A stretch of DNA of 64,000 nucleotides from Halobacillus litoralis. GTDB taxonomy: Bacteria; Bacillota; Bacilli; Bacillales; Halobacillaceae. How positions within the stretch are numbered: position 1 is the first letter of the stretch; every line of letters begins with the position of its first letter. Of this stretch, positions 24,956-34,209 are shown in pieces. Made by a program: the position numbers and the translations under genes. The notes under the pieces are model-generated. The model had not been told where the DNA came from. It made no database searches and saw only the letters and a list, made by a program, of their open reading frames with translations. The stretch spans positions 186,001 to 250,000 of the forward strand of contig NZ_JAIVKN010000001.1 in assembly GCF_020524025.1 (NCBI RefSeq). Reading direction: 5' to 3'.

Positions 24956-26266
24956 TTTGAATTGTATTTGTTCTCCACATGCGTCCGCCATCTTCTGCAC
25001 TTGATGGTTAAAACGTTCAAAATCCAATTCATCCATACTTTCAACATCAATAGCGCTGATCATGTAATTTCCAAACTTCCAAACATCCTGCTGGATTTCA
25101 TGACCATGAACACAGGCGATTTTATAGAGAACTTCAATCACACCGTTCATCACAGAAATGTCATGCTTTCCGTATATTCGAATTTGATAAAAGCTTTTGT
25201 ATAAATACTCTCTATAAGGTTTAGGTTCAGCTATTAAACGAAGGTTCTGCTCATCATCTGAATAGTAACGGATCGGTTCATAGACAGAGCCTAATTCAAC
25301 AAGGAGGGAACCAATACGGTTGATACAGTTCGTGGCTGTGTGAGGATCATTCATACTTGGGGAGATCGCACGGACAGCGATTTCCACCAGTTTTTGTATG
25401 GAAAATTCAACATCCTGTGTATCAATTCGCTCATTGCCAATTAAAACATACTCTGTAATCTGTTCAATTTGCAGTTTCTCGTTTTCTTCTAATTGCCAGT
25501 AAAAGAACAGTGGCATCCCTTTTTGAATATACTCACCAATATAAAAATCAGCCTCCAAAACAAGATCGTTTTTTCTTGCCCACTGAATCAAGGGTTGAAA
25601 CTGTACATTTTGTATATATCCGGACTCAACAGCCTGTACAACTTCTGGATTTCGTTCTCTTAGGTTATCGATTTCTGTTTGATCCCAGTCTGTAGACTCA
25701 TTATAGTCTTTCTCTGCGAATGTCGTTTGTATGAGTTTTGAAGTGCTTATGCGGATCTGCCCTATTAAGTTATTTACTTTAAGAAAACGTGAGGAATGGT
25801 GAATAAACAGAATAAAAAAGGCAAGGCATATAATGGAGACAATGACTGTGAAGAGAGGACTGACTAAGCCGATTCCAGGTTCTTTGCCAAGGAGGAACAA
25901 GTTCAAAAGAGAGAAAATAAATCCAAAAGAAAAAACACCCAGCACGTGCTGAGTTACGCTGTTTTTCATAAAATCTTGAAGCGTACGTGGTGAGAACTGT
26001 GTTGTGTAGGTAGTGAGTACAACCATGATGGTAGAAAAACTGATGGTTGTCATAGTTAAGATGGATGTAACCATTGATCCATATAAGGTTTGAGCGACGG
26101 ATTTTTGAGTAAGTAAAATGCTGGGGATACTGTCTTTCATTTCTGAGATTACCCATATATCAATTAAACTGGCAATGGCTACTGCCACCATTGAAAATAA
26201 ACTGTAAACGGTCGGTAAAAACCAAAAACTGTCTCTTAGGTTGATCCACACTTTGCTTTTATTCAT
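24947..26266 (-). CDS. DUF2254 predicted membrane protein
   Basis: A 439-residue protein of the DUF2254 family. Four membrane helices lie in the first 170 residues (around 15-40, 60-85, 105-130, 140-165), and the segment QFSPRTLQDFM between the second and third is a family hallmark. A large cytoplasmic domain follows with RAISPSMNDPHTA (near 312), the most conserved motif of the family. Function unknown; an ion-channel role has been guessed for the family. ATG 26266 follows GAAGGTGAGGC; the upstream start at 26326 lacks a site. It is the only protein gene between the methyltransferase and the second tRNA-Val. Confidence 0.82.
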   Translation of the reverse strand: MNKSKVWINLRDSFWFLPTVYSLFSMVAVAIASLIDIWVISEMKDSIPSILLTQKSVAQTLYGSMVTSILTMTTISFSTIMVVLTTYTTQFSPRTLQDFMKNSVTQHVLGVFSFGFIFSLLNLFLLGKEPGIGLVSPLFTVIVSIICLAFFILFIHHSSRFLKVNNLIGQIRISTSKLIQTTFAEKDYNESTDWDQTEIDNLRERNPEVVQAVESGYIQNVQFQPLIQWARKNDLVLEADFYIGEYIQKGMPLFFYWQLEENEKLQIEQITEYVLIGNERIDTQDVEFSIQKLVEIAVRAISPSMNDPHTATNCINRIGSLLVELGSVYEPIRYYSDDEQNLRLIAEPKPYREYLYKSFYQIRIYGKHDISVMNGVIEVLYKIACVHGHEIQQDVWKFGNYMISAIDVESMDELDFERFNHQVQKMADACGEQIQFKQK

Positions 26267-26380
26267 ACTTAGCCTCACCTTCTGTGTATCATGATCGTGT
26301 CTATTACTTATTATGAACGAAATCAATGGTCTTACAAGTTAAAAGTGATTTACAACCTTAAAAATAATAATCAAGTCTTG

Positions 26381-26409
26381 TTGACACTTTTTCAAATACA
26401 TAGTATATT
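26381..26409 (+). promoter_or_regulatory. Promoter of the second tRNA-Val
   Basis: TTGACA (26381-26386), 17 bases, TATATT (26404-26409). ACATAGTATATTA and TTGTCAGCA around it repeat the first tRNA promoter closely. Confidence 0.8.
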
Positions 26410-26450
26410 ATTATTTGTCAGCAGGCCCGCTGCTGATTCAATTTACATAT

Positions 26451-26523
26451 GATTCCGTAGCTCAGCTGGGAGAGCGCCACCTTGACAGGGTGGAGGTCGT
26501 TGGTTCGAGCCCAATCGGAATCA
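26451..26523 (+). tRNA. tRNA-Val (GAC), copy 2
   Basis: Identical over all 73 bases to the copy at 23235-23307, with the same flanking GATTCCG acceptor arm, GAC anticodon and uncoded CCA. Confidence 0.95.
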
Positions 26524-26539
26524 TCCTAACAACGTGTTG

Positions 26540-26590
26540 AAATGGCGCAGTTTCTCATTTATGGAGAGGCTGCGCCATTTCTTTTTTTTT
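26540..26590 (+). terminator. Terminator of the second tRNA-Val
   Basis: AAATGGCGCAG-TTTCTC pairs with GAGAGG-CTGCGCCATTT, followed by CTTTTTTTTT. It is of the same design as the first copy's terminator but better conserved. Confidence 0.9.
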
Positions 26591-26608
26591 GCAGACGAAA
26601 AAGAAAAG

Positions 26609-26703
26609 AGAAGGACTGGCTCGAATAGATCCGCAGGAATGAACTGCTACGCTCCAATCCTTCTAAAACTCCTCTCAGTCCACTAAAACTCCTCTCAGTC
26701 CAC
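26609..26703. repeat. Inverted repeat plus 20-bp tandem duplication
   Basis: AGAAGGACTGG (26609-26619) and CCAATCCTTCT (26654-26664) match at 10 of 11 positions. Immediately after, the 20-mer TAAAACTCCTCTCAGTCCAC occurs twice in tandem (26664-26683 and 26684-26703), followed by a partial third TAAAACC. The second unit contains the stop codon of the minus-strand gene. Confidence 0.75.
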
Positions 26704-27138
26704 TAAAACCACAAAATGATTTCCTTCTACAGCGATAGGCGGCATTTTAAAGATATTAGAGTAGATGGCGCTCATTTCATCATATAACTCCTTCGAATGA
26801 ATGGTCTTTAAATAGGGATCCGGGTTATCTTTCATAGACTGAAGTTTATACAAGTCCAGGTCTACACTGTAAGAATAGTAACGTTCTGTACATCGGAGGA
26901 AAGGTTTCTCCTGCGGGTTTTGGTTATCATTCTTGAGAGGTTCTTTCGTATGTATTCTCATTTTCTTAGGGGTGGACTCATCTTCCTCCATTTCACTTGT
27001 GACACCATAAAATGTCGTGAAAGGAGGTTTTGTCTGAGTGTCAGGATAAGTGGTTTTAAAACTAAATTCAATGGCTCCTTTTTCACCCGTTACGACACAA
27101 AAAGCAAGGTAAGAGCGTTTCGTGGTTATTCCACGCAT
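26695..27138 (-). CDS. Hypothetical protein, 147 residues
   Basis: I do not recognise a family. The minus-strand frame has protein-like composition (TEKPFLRCTERYYSYSV-type strands, LYDEMSAIYSNIFKM helix) and ends IAVEGNHFVVLVD at a stop inside a tandem repeat. The start is uncertain: ATG 27138 has only AAGAAG before it, and a further in-frame TTG at 27210 has no site either, so the 5' end may be truncated. An overlapping plus-strand frame (26920-27258) is less protein-like. No membrane segment or signal peptide. Low-confidence assignment of coordinates; moderately confident that the strand is right. Confidence 0.5.
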   Translation of the reverse strand: MRGITTKRSYLAFCVVTGEKGAIEFSFKTTYPDTQTKPPFTTFYGVTSEMEEDESTPKKMRIHTKEPLKNDNQNPQEKPFLRCTERYYSYSVDLDLYKLQSMKDNPDPYLKTIHSKELYDEMSAIYSNIFKMPPIAVEGNHFVVLVD

Positions 27139-27442
27139 GAGTTCTTCTTGATTGCTGAAGCAGTGACAGAAGCTTGTCCGAACCATAACCAGCACCATCC
27201 TCGTGAGCAAAAGTTTATGGATAATTATAACATGAGACGGACAAGAACACGCGATTAAAAGATTCGATCAATGGAACTTTACAGGATCTAGAGTCACTTC
27301 GGGATGAAAAAATGTGGAGGGGTGGACTTTTGAAGCGCACCAGAGGGGATTGCCTGGTCAGTCCTGAAAGTTATTTATACGAACCTAAGAATCCAGAGGA
27401 TGAGAGTATAAGGTAGCGATAAATGACACAAAATCTAATACA

Positions 27443-27478
27443 TAAAAAGAGACGTCCCAGCTCAGCTGTGACGTCTCT
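27443..27478 (-). terminator. Terminator of the SDR gene
   Basis: AGAGACGTC and GACGTCTCT form a perfect 9-bp stem; the A-run at 27444-27448 is the U-tract for the leftward transcript. The 200 bases to its right in the gap hold no convincing gene. Confidence 0.85.
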
Positions 27479-27484
27479 CTATCT

Positions 27485-28348
27485 CTATCCATTTACAGGG
27501 ATTCCGCCATTAACGTGTATCATCTGTCCTGTTACATAACTTGAGTCATTGCTTGCTAAATAAACATACGCAGGGGCGACTTCTCTAGGCTGGCCTGGAC
27601 GTCCCATTGGATTGTCAGATCCAAATTCAGCAACTTGCTGCTTATCAAAACTTGCAGGGATTAAAGGTGTCCAGATGGGTCCTGGAGCTACACCGTTTAC
27701 ACGTATCCCTTTACTCACCAGCGAACCTGCTAAAGAGCGGGTGAAGGAAGTAATGGCTCCCTTTGTGGAAGAGTAGTCGATTAGCTGGTCATTTCCTTTA
27801 TAAGCTGTCACTGATGAGGAGTTGATAATCGTGCTGCCTTTTTTAAGGTGGGGAAGGACAGCCTTGGCCATGTATACATAGGAAAAGAAGTTGACCCGGA
27901 ATGTTTCGGTAAGCTGCTCGTTCGATATACTCAACAGGTCCTCCTGGGGATACTGGACAGCAGCATTATTGACCAGGATGTCAATCTGTCCATAGCTTTT
28001 CATGATCCGTTCGACTGCTGTTTCACAAAATTCTGCTCCTCCAATATCTCCGTTATATAGTTCACATCTTCTTCCTTCAGCTTCAACCAAAGCTTTTGTT
28101 TTTTCTGCATCCTCCTGTTCATCCAGATAGAGTACAGCTATATCTGCCCCTTCTTTAGCAAAGTGAACGCTGACTGCCCGTCCAATTCCACTGTCTCCTC
28201 CACTAATAACAGCGACTTTCCCTTCTAATTTTCCACTTCCTTTATAGGTCTCATCAATAAATTCCGGCAATGGCTTCATGTCGTGCTCAAAACCTGGCTG
28301 GCGTTCCTGGTGTTGTTTTGGTTGAATTTCTCTTTTTTTATCTGCCAC
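27485..28348 (-). CDS. Short-chain dehydrogenase, YdaD/YhxC-type stress oxidoreductase
   Basis: A 287-residue short-chain dehydrogenase with an N-terminal extension rich in Gln/Pro/His (about 1-40). This is typical of the general-stress YdaD, YhdF, YhxC and YhxD group. The cofactor motif is GGDSGIGRAVS (about 50-60), NNAA follows, the catalytic serine is in INSSSVTAY, and Y-x3-K is in YSSTKGA. It starts with GTG 28348 after TAGGAGGTCG; the upstream ATG at 28399 has no site. I did not find a clear sigma-B promoter. Substrate unknown. Confidence 0.85.
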   Translation of the reverse strand: MADKKREIQPKQHQERQPGFEHDMKPLPEFIDETYKGSGKLEGKVAVISGGDSGIGRAVSVHFAKEGADIAVLYLDEQEDAEKTKALVEAEGRRCELYNGDIGGAEFCETAVERIMKSYGQIDILVNNAAVQYPQEDLLSISNEQLTETFRVNFFSYVYMAKAVLPHLKKGSTIINSSSVTAYKGNDQLIDYSSTKGAITSFTRSLAGSLVSKGIRVNGVAPGPIWTPLIPASFDKQQVAEFGSDNPMGRPGQPREVAPAYVYLASNDSSYVTGQMIHVNGGIPVNG

Positions 28349-28498
28349 TTTACGACCTCCTATGTACAAATCATTCCTATTGATTGAATTCGATTCCATT
28401 GGTTAGGGTGCCCTTCTCTTTGAGATATAATCGTAAAATTTCCCAGGAAAGGATGGTTAAGGAGAAAGGTCATAGTGTTAATTTCATCAGGAATTGAT

Positions 28499-28527
28499 TT
28501 GACACTTCGTCCATTGATGTTTAAATT
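28499..28527 (+). promoter_or_regulatory. Promoter of mmsA
   Basis: TTGACA (28499-28504), 17 bases, TAAATT (28522-28527). The start of mmsA is 64 bases downstream. Confidence 0.65.
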
Positions 28528-28590
28528 TTCTGAATTTATACTATATTCGAAGGGTGCAAAAGAACAGAAACTACTAATAGAGGTGAAAAA

Positions 28591-30063
28591 ATGGAGACAA
28601 CTTTCTCAAAGACAAATCAGGTGGTTATTCAAAATTTCATTAATGGCGAATGGGTTTCATCTGAAGGAGGCAAGGCGGAGGACGTACCTAATCCTGCAAC
28701 AGGAGAAATCATCGCAAGCGTGCCGATTTCAACAAAAGAAGATGTTGATAAAGCCGTTCGATCCGCACGCGAAGCGTTTAAGAGCTGGAAAAAGACACCG
28801 GTCCCTAAGCGCGCCAGAATTATGTTTAAGTATCACCAGCTTTTAGTAGAAAATCGTGAAGAATTAGCCAAAGCACTCACACAGGAGAACGGAAAAACAA
28901 TGAAAGATGCAACAGGTGAAGTGCAGCGGGGGATTGAGTGTGTAGAATTTGCAGCTGGTGCTCCCAGTCTTATGATGGGAGATGTGCTGCCGGATATCGC
29001 TGAAGGTATTGATTCTGGAATGTATCGATACCCTGTAGGTGTGGTAGGAGGCATTACACCTTTCAACTTCCCGATGATGGTGCCGTTATGGATGTTCCCG
29101 CTGGCGATTGTATGTGGAAACACGTTTGTGCTGAAACCATCAGAACGCACGCCAATCTTAGCTAAAATGCTTGTTGAACTCCTTCATGAAGCCGGCCTTC
29201 CAAAAGGAGTCATTAATGTTGTGAACGGGGCCCATGATGTCGTGAATGGTCTGCTCGAACATGATGATGTAGATGCAATCTCCTTCGTTGGTTCCCAGCC
29301 GGTTGCAGAGTACGTATATAAAACAGCTGGAAATTACGGCAAGCGAGTTCAGGCGCTGGCAGGTGCAAAGAACCATTCCATCGTGCTGCCGGACTGTAAC
29401 TTGGATAAGTCGGTCGAGGGCATTATTAATGCAGCTTTTGGCAGCGCAGGTGAACGTTGTATGGCTTGTTCGGTTGTAGTTGCGGTTGGAGATGTGGCTG
29501 ATGATCTCGTTGCAAAATTAAAAGAAGCGGCAGACAATCTGAACGTAGGCAACGGTCTAGACGAAGAAACCAACCTGGGTCCATTAATAAGAGACTCCCA
29601 TCGGGAGCGTGTGCTCGGTTATATTGAGGCTGGTGAAGGCGACAATGCCAAGCTTATACGTGATGGAAGAGTGGAACTGCGCGAAAATGAGTCCGGTTAT
29701 TTCCTGGGTGCCACTATCTTTGATCATGTAACTGAGGATATGAGTATATGGAAAGATGAAATTTTTGCTCCGGTATTGAGTATCGTTCGAGCCGATACGT
29801 TAGATGAAGCCATTGAAACGGCAAATAAATCAGAGTTTGCCAATGGAGCTGTTATCTATACATCAAGCGGAAAAGCTGTTCAGCAATTTAGAGAAGAAAT
29901 GGACGCAGGTATGCTGGGAGTAAACGTCAATGTCCCTGCTCCGATGGCTTTCTTCCCATTTTCCGGCAACAAGAAATCCTTCTATGGTGACCTTCATGCG
30001 AATGGAAAAGACGGCCTGAACTTCTACACGAAACGAAAAATGCTTACCCAGCGCTGGTATTAA
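28591..30063 (+). CDS. mmsA: Methylmalonate/malonate-semialdehyde dehydrogenase (CoA-acylating)
   Basis: Oxidises methylmalonate semialdehyde to propionyl-CoA, or malonate semialdehyde to acetyl-CoA, with loss of CO2, using NAD and CoA. The 490-residue aldehyde dehydrogenase has N159 in TPFNFP, the catalytic C290 in [10 protein letters not shown] and the MmsA-specific [11 protein letters not shown] just before it. It is the first gene of the pyrimidine-degradation cluster. There it would take the semialdehydes formed from beta-alanine and beta-aminoisobutyrate. The start follows AGAGGTG. Its own promoter and terminator make it a separate transcription unit. Confidence 0.9.
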   Translation: METTFSKTNQVVIQNFINGEWVSSEGGKAEDVPNPATGEIIASVPISTKEDVDKAVRSAREAFKSWKKTPVPKRARIMFKYHQLLVENREELAKALTQENGKTMKDATGEVQRGIECVEFAAGAPSLMMGDVLPDIAEGIDSGMYRYPVGVVGGITPFNFPMMVPLWMFPLAIVCGNTFVLKPSERTPILAKMLVELLHEAGLPKGVINVVNGAHDVVNGLLEHDDVDAISFVGSQPVAEYVYKTAGNYGKRVQALAGAKNHSIVLPDCNLDKSVEGIINAAFGSAGERCMACSVVVAVGDVADDLVAKLKEAADNLNVGNGLDEETNLGPLIRDSHRERVLGYIEAGEGDNAKLIRDGRVELRENESGYFLGATIFDHVTEDMSIWKDEIFAPVLSIVRADTLDEAIETANKSEFANGAVIYTSSGKAVQQFREEMDAGMLGVNVNVPAPMAFFPFSGNKKSFYGDLHANGKDGLNFYTKRKMLTQRWY

Positions 30064-30108
30064 AAGAAGGAAGCGCGGAAACGTTCACACGTTTTCCGCC
30101 TTCTTTTA
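30062..30108 (+). terminator. mmsA terminator
   Basis: AAAAGAAGG with GCGGAAACG pairs with CGTTTTCCGC and CTTCTTTT. The remaining 250 bases to the next gene contain no clear promoter. Confidence 0.85.
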
Positions 30109-30356
30109 TGACAGACCTATCCCATACCTTCAATAGATATGAATCGATTATCTTCTTCTGATTTTTACAATTCATCAAAGAATCCATCATCATCATTTTA
30201 CAATATGTATAATGGCAAACCAGTCAAAGTCATGTAAACTAAATTTAAATTACTGAAAATTAAGATAATTTGAAGTGATGAAGAGAGTAGAAGGATGCGC
30301 TTTATTGTAAACGTACTCTCACTTAAATTAAATGATTTACATAAGGAGGAAATAAG

Positions 30357-31247
30357 ATGCCGGATAAAGTTCAGATCGGTTTGATTCAGGCTTCCCATGA
30401 TGTAGATGGGAATGAACCAGTAGAGGTCCATAAGCGTGAATCTATCGAAAAGCATATTAAACTAGTAAGGGAAGCTGCGGAAAAAGGGGCACAGATCATT
30501 TGTTTACAGGAGATCTTCTACGGTCCTTACTTCTGCTCCGAGCAGAACTCCAAATGGTATGAAGCGGCTGAAGAGATCCCGAATGGACCTACAACCATCC
30601 GTTTTCAAGAACTCGCAAAAGAATTAAGTGTGGTCATTGTTCTCCCGATTTACGAAAGAGAAGGTATTGCTACTTATTACAATACCGCGGCCGTCATTGA
30701 TGCAGATGGATCCTATCTAGGTAAATATCGTAAGCATCATATCCCGCAGGTAGCTGCCGGGGATAAGGGATATGGTTTCTGGGAGAAATATTACTTTAAG
30801 CCTGGCAATCTCGGGTACCCGGTTTTCGATACGGCTTATGCAAAAGTAGGGGTTTATATTTGTTATGACCGCCATTTCCCTGAAGGCGCAAGGGTGCTTG
30901 GATTGAATGGAGCAGAAATCGTCTTTAATCCATCAGCAACTGTGGCAGGGACATCTGAATATTTATGGAAGCTTGAGCAGCCGGCACATGCGGTTGCAAA
31001 CGGATATTACTTAGGTGCGATCAACCGCGTTGGCTATGAAGGCCCTTGGAACATGGGTGAATTTTACGGGCAGTCCTATCTTGTAGATCCCCGTGGAGAT
31101 TTTGTAGCTACAGGCAGCCGTGATCAGGATGAAGTAATCATCGGAGAAATGGATAAAACATTCATTCGTGAAGTCCGTGATACATGGCAGTTCTATCGTG
31201 ATCGTCGACCTGAAACGTATGAAAAGATGGGGCAGCTGCTTCCTTAA
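30357..31247 (+). CDS. pydC: Beta-ureidopropionase (N-carbamoyl-beta-alanine amidohydrolase)
   Basis: Third enzyme of reductive pyrimidine catabolism: it splits N-carbamoyl-beta-alanine (or its methyl form) into the beta-amino acid, CO2 and ammonia. A 296-residue nitrilase-superfamily protein with the Glu-Lys-Cys triad E52 (LQEIF), K126 (YRKHHIP) and C169 (ICYDRHFPE). The RHFPE context and the SATVAGTSEYLWKLEQPAHA segment are those of carbamoylases rather than of aliphatic amidases. ATG 30357 follows AAGGAGG. The upstream dehydrogenase and downstream dihydropyrimidinase genes confirm the pathway. Confidence 0.9.
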   Translation: MPDKVQIGLIQASHDVDGNEPVEVHKRESIEKHIKLVREAAEKGAQIICLQEIFYGPYFCSEQNSKWYEAAEEIPNGPTTIRFQELAKELSVVIVLPIYEREGIATYYNTAAVIDADGSYLGKYRKHHIPQVAAGDKGYGFWEKYYFKPGNLGYPVFDTAYAKVGVYICYDRHFPEGARVLGLNGAEIVFNPSATVAGTSEYLWKLEQPAHAVANGYYLGAINRVGYEGPWNMGEFYGQSYLVDPRGDFVATGSRDQDEVIIGEMDKTFIREVRDTWQFYRDRRPETYEKMGQLLP

Positions 31248-31271
31248 TCGTTCCAGCACGTCACAAGATGG

Positions 31272-31325
31272 AGTTCTGCATAGGACAAAGGAAAAGAATA
31301 AATTTTCCCTGTGCAGAACTTTTTT
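31272..31325 (+). terminator. pydC terminator
   Basis: AGTTCTGCATAGG pairs with CCTGTGCAGAACT around a 22-base loop, followed by TTTTTT. Confidence 0.75.
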
Positions 31326-31415
31326 AAATGAATGGGCATGATCAGTCCTTGAGCGATGGAAGGGTAGGAAGCTCAAAGGAAACGTCTCTCAAAGTCATAA
31401 TGTCAATCAGGTAGA

Positions 31416-31431
31416 TGGAAGTATACTTCCA
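31416..31431. promoter_or_regulatory. Perfect 16-bp palindrome upstream of the dihydropyrimidine dehydrogenase genes
   Basis: TGGAAGTATACTTCCA is an exact palindrome 72 bases before the start of the flavin subunit gene, in the space after the pydC terminator. It has the size and symmetry of a dimeric repressor or activator site. It was not found elsewhere in the cluster. Confidence 0.5.
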
Positions 31432-31502
31432 CTTCGCTGTTGGTCTTAAACTTGGCAGAGATCTAAGTTGCTCCCGCTTTTATTAAAAGGAGGTAACCAA
31501 CA

Positions 31503-32882
31503 TTGACTCAGTTAAAGAGTAAAGGAATTTCTTTAGAAAATTTGAAATTAAATTTTGAAGAAGTGCATGACGGGCTGAATGCTCAAGAAGCGATGGAAGA
31601 ATCCAATCGATGTCTTTATTGCTACGATGCCCCCTGTATACAAGCATGTCCGACGGGCATTGATATTCCGAAATTCATAAAAAAAATAGCCTCAGGTAAT
31701 CTGAAAGGATCGGCCACTACAATCATGTCCTCGAACCCTGTCGGAGCGACTTGCGCACGTGTATGTCCGACGGAAGAATTGTGTGAAGGAGCGTGCGTCC
31801 TTAACCATTCCACAGAACCCATCCTTATCGGTGATCTTCAAAGATTCGCCACGGACTGGGCCATAAAAAATGAACAGCTCTTGTTTAAACCCGGAGAGAA
31901 AAACGGGAAGCGGGTCGCTGTTGTCGGCGGTGGTCCTGCAGGGCTGGCAGCTGCACGGGAGCTTGCCCGTTTTGGATATGACGTGACAATTTTTGAAGCA
32001 GCGGAAGAAGCCGGCGGTCTCGATACTTATGGAATCGTCTCTTTCCGACTACCGCAGGACATCTCCCGCTGGGAAGTGGATCAAGTAGAAAAATTGGATG
32101 TTGAAATTCGTACAAACACACGTGTAGGTACAGATGTTACCTTTGCCGAGCTGTCCGAAGACTATGATTCTATTGTTCTTACAATTGGTATGGGGCATGT
32201 TCCGATGCTTGGAATTGAGGGCGAAAACCTGGAGGGTGTACATGATGCCATTGAATTTGTGAAGAGTACCAAGTCTGGTGAAATAACGGAAGACCTTCTA
32301 GGTAAGAATGTGATTGTTGTGGGTGCAGGTAATACGGCCATTGATGCAGCCACTTGTGCAGCCCGCAAAGGGGCGGGGGATGTGAAAATCGTCTACCGTC
32401 GTACACGAAATGAAATGACAGCCTATGAGTTTGAATATGATTTCGCTAAACAGGATGATATTGAATTCAACTGGTTAACACAGCCGATTGAAATCATTGG
32501 GGATGAGCGCGGAAAAGTGACGCACCTCAAATGCGTGAAGATGGCTCTCGGTGACCCTGATGAAGACGGCCGAAGAAGACCTGCCCCGGTAGAGGGTTCT
32601 GAGTTCGTAATGGAAGTGGATGCTGTCATTAAAGCCATCGGACAGTCCCGGTATACGGATTTAATTGAAGACTTTGGTCTTGAACACGAGGGTGGCGTTG
32701 TAAAAGTCAACCCGGTTACATTACAAACCTCAAACCCGAATGTATACGCAGCAGGTGATGTCATTTTTGCTAAAGGGCAGGGAGAAGCCATGGTTGTTAC
32801 AGCGGCTCAGCAAGGGAAAGAAGTCGCAATGGCTATTCATAAACAACTGGCCCCGACACCAACGGCATCTATACAAAACTAA
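31503..32882 (+). CDS. preT: NAD(P)-dependent dihydropyrimidine dehydrogenase, FAD/Fe-S subunit (PreT-like)
   Basis: Electron-input subunit of the split dihydropyrimidine dehydrogenase, homologous to the small subunit of glutamate synthase. The 459 residues contain two 4Fe-4S sets near the N-terminus (C37, C40, C45, C49 and C84, C88, C94, C98). An FAD site follows (GGGPAGLAAA, near 141), then an NADPH site (GAGNTAIDAA, near 276) and a second FAD contact in YAAGDV. TTG 31503 is the start, 9 bases after AGGAGG. The catalytic partner follows after 18 bases. Together they reduce uracil or thymine at C5-C6. Confidence 0.92.
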   Translation: MTQLKSKGISLENLKLNFEEVHDGLNAQEAMEESNRCLYCYDAPCIQACPTGIDIPKFIKKIASGNLKGSATTIMSSNPVGATCARVCPTEELCEGACVLNHSTEPILIGDLQRFATDWAIKNEQLLFKPGEKNGKRVAVVGGGPAGLAAARELARFGYDVTIFEAAEEAGGLDTYGIVSFRLPQDISRWEVDQVEKLDVEIRTNTRVGTDVTFAELSEDYDSIVLTIGMGHVPMLGIEGENLEGVHDAIEFVKSTKSGEITEDLLGKNVIVVGAGNTAIDAATCAARKGAGDVKIVYRRTRNEMTAYEFEYDFAKQDDIEFNWLTQPIEIIGDERGKVTHLKCVKMALGDPDEDGRRRPAPVEGSEFVMEVDAVIKAIGQSRYTDLIEDFGLEHEGGVVKVNPVTLQTSNPNVYAAGDVIFAKGQGEAMVVTAAQQGKEVAMAIHKQLAPTPTASIQN

Positions 32883-32900
32883 TTATCTAGGAGGAATTAT

Positions 32901-34187
32901 ATGGCTGACTTGAGTTTGAATCTAGCAGGAATTAAATCTCCGAACCCTTTTTGGCTTGCCTCTGCACCTCCGACGAATTCGGGGTATCAAGTACAGAGGG
33001 CATTTGAAGCCGGCTGGGGCGGAGCCGTTTGGAAGACCCTTGGAGAACCGATCTTGAACGTATCCTCCCGCTTTGCTGCTGTTGGTTTTAATGGGAAAAA
33101 AGTAGCGGGCTTTAACAATATTGAACTGATTACTGATCGACCGCTTGAAGTGAATTTAAAAGAAATCTATGAAACGAAGAAACGGTTCCCCAATCATGCG
33201 ATTATTGCTTCTCTCATGGTAGAGCCAACGCAGGAGAAGTGGCACGAAATCGTCAAGCGGGTGGAAGATGTCGGCGTCGATGGCCTGGAATTGAACTTTG
33301 GGTGTCCGCACGGCATGGCTGAACGTGGCATGGGTGCTGCATCGGGACAGGTGCCGGAGCTCGTCGAGAAGCAGACCACCTGGGCTAAAGAAGTCGCTCA
33401 GACACCAGTCATCGTCAAACTGACTCCAAATATTACAGATATAACCTTTACAGCGGAGGCTGCCGTAAATGGTGGAGCGGATGCTGTCAGTATGATCAAC
33501 ACCATCAACAGTTTAGCCGGGGTGGATATTGACTCGTGGGACACTATTCCAAACGTTGCTGGAAAAGGCGCGCATGGAGGATATTGTGGGCCGGCGGTCA
33601 AACCTATTGCCTTAAATATGGTAGCTGAATGTGCACGCCATCCTAAAATTAATGTTCCGATTTCAGGGATGGGTGGAGTATCCAGCTGGCGTGAAGCTGT
33701 TGAGTTTATGCTGATGGGAGCTACCGGTGTTCAAGTCTGTACCGCTGCGATGCACCATGGTTTCAGCATCGTTGAAGATATGAATGATGGATTAAACAAT
33801 TACTTAGATGAAAAAGGCATCGACTCTGTTATGGATCTTGTTGGTAAATCGGTGGAGAAGTATTCGGATTGGGGTAACCTGGACCTTAATCATCAGGTTG
33901 TCGCTCAAATTAATAATGATGTCTGTATTAATTGTAATAAGTGTCATATTGCCTGCGAGGATACTTCCCACCAGTGTATCGATATGCTGAAAGATGTCGA
34001 TGGCAATGACATTTTGAAAGTGCGTGAAGAGGACTGTGTCGGTTGTAACTTGTGCAGTATCGTCTGCCCGGTGGATGGAGCGATCGATATGGTCGAGTAC
34101 GCCAATGGAAAACCACCGATGACTTGGAATGAAAGACAGGCAGCTATAGGAGCCGCTACTTCTTGTGACGTAAATTTAATTAAATAA
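32901..34187 (+). CDS. preA: Dihydropyrimidine dehydrogenase, catalytic FMN/Fe-S subunit (PreA-like)
   Basis: Catalytic subunit that binds FMN and the pyrimidine in a dihydroorotate dehydrogenase-like barrel (about residues 1-315; NFGCPHG and NTINSLAGVD are family motifs). It ends in a bacterial ferredoxin domain with two 4Fe-4S sites (CINCNKCHIAC near 337-347 and CVGCNLCSIVCP near 374-385). The 428-residue length equals Escherichia coli PreA. The start follows AGGAGGAATTAT. It lies in the preT-preA-dihydropyrimidinase operon, with spacings of 18 and 22 bases. Confidence 0.93.
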   Translation: MADLSLNLAGIKSPNPFWLASAPPTNSGYQVQRAFEAGWGGAVWKTLGEPILNVSSRFAAVGFNGKKVAGFNNIELITDRPLEVNLKEIYETKKRFPNHAIIASLMVEPTQEKWHEIVKRVEDVGVDGLELNFGCPHGMAERGMGAASGQVPELVEKQTTWAKEVAQTPVIVKLTPNITDITFTAEAAVNGGADAVSMINTINSLAGVDIDSWDTIPNVAGKGAHGGYCGPAVKPIALNMVAECARHPKINVPISGMGGVSSWREAVEFMLMGATGVQVCTAAMHHGFSIVEDMNDGLNNYLDEKGIDSVMDLVGKSVEKYSDWGNLDLNHQVVAQINNDVCINCNKCHIACEDTSHQCIDMLKDVDGNDILKVREEDCVGCNLCSIVCPVDGAIDMVEYANGKPPMTWNERQAAIGAATSCDVNLIK

Positions 34188-34209
34188 TCGATTAAAACGG
34201 AGGGGTAAG

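Noticed and set aside
26920-27258. Plus-strand frame of 112 codons
   Set aside because: It overlaps the minus-strand hypothetical gene, has no good binding site and an unusual composition. Its last 30 residues look protein-like, so a remnant is not fully excluded.
27330-27416. 28-codon frame with TTG start after GGAGGGGTGGAC
   Set aside because: Short, no terminator or promoter of its own, and sequence with no recognisable features; could be chance.
30198-30455. Minus-strand frame of 85 codons overlapping the pydC start
   Set aside because: Shadow frame in the control region and 5' end of pydC; no binding site.
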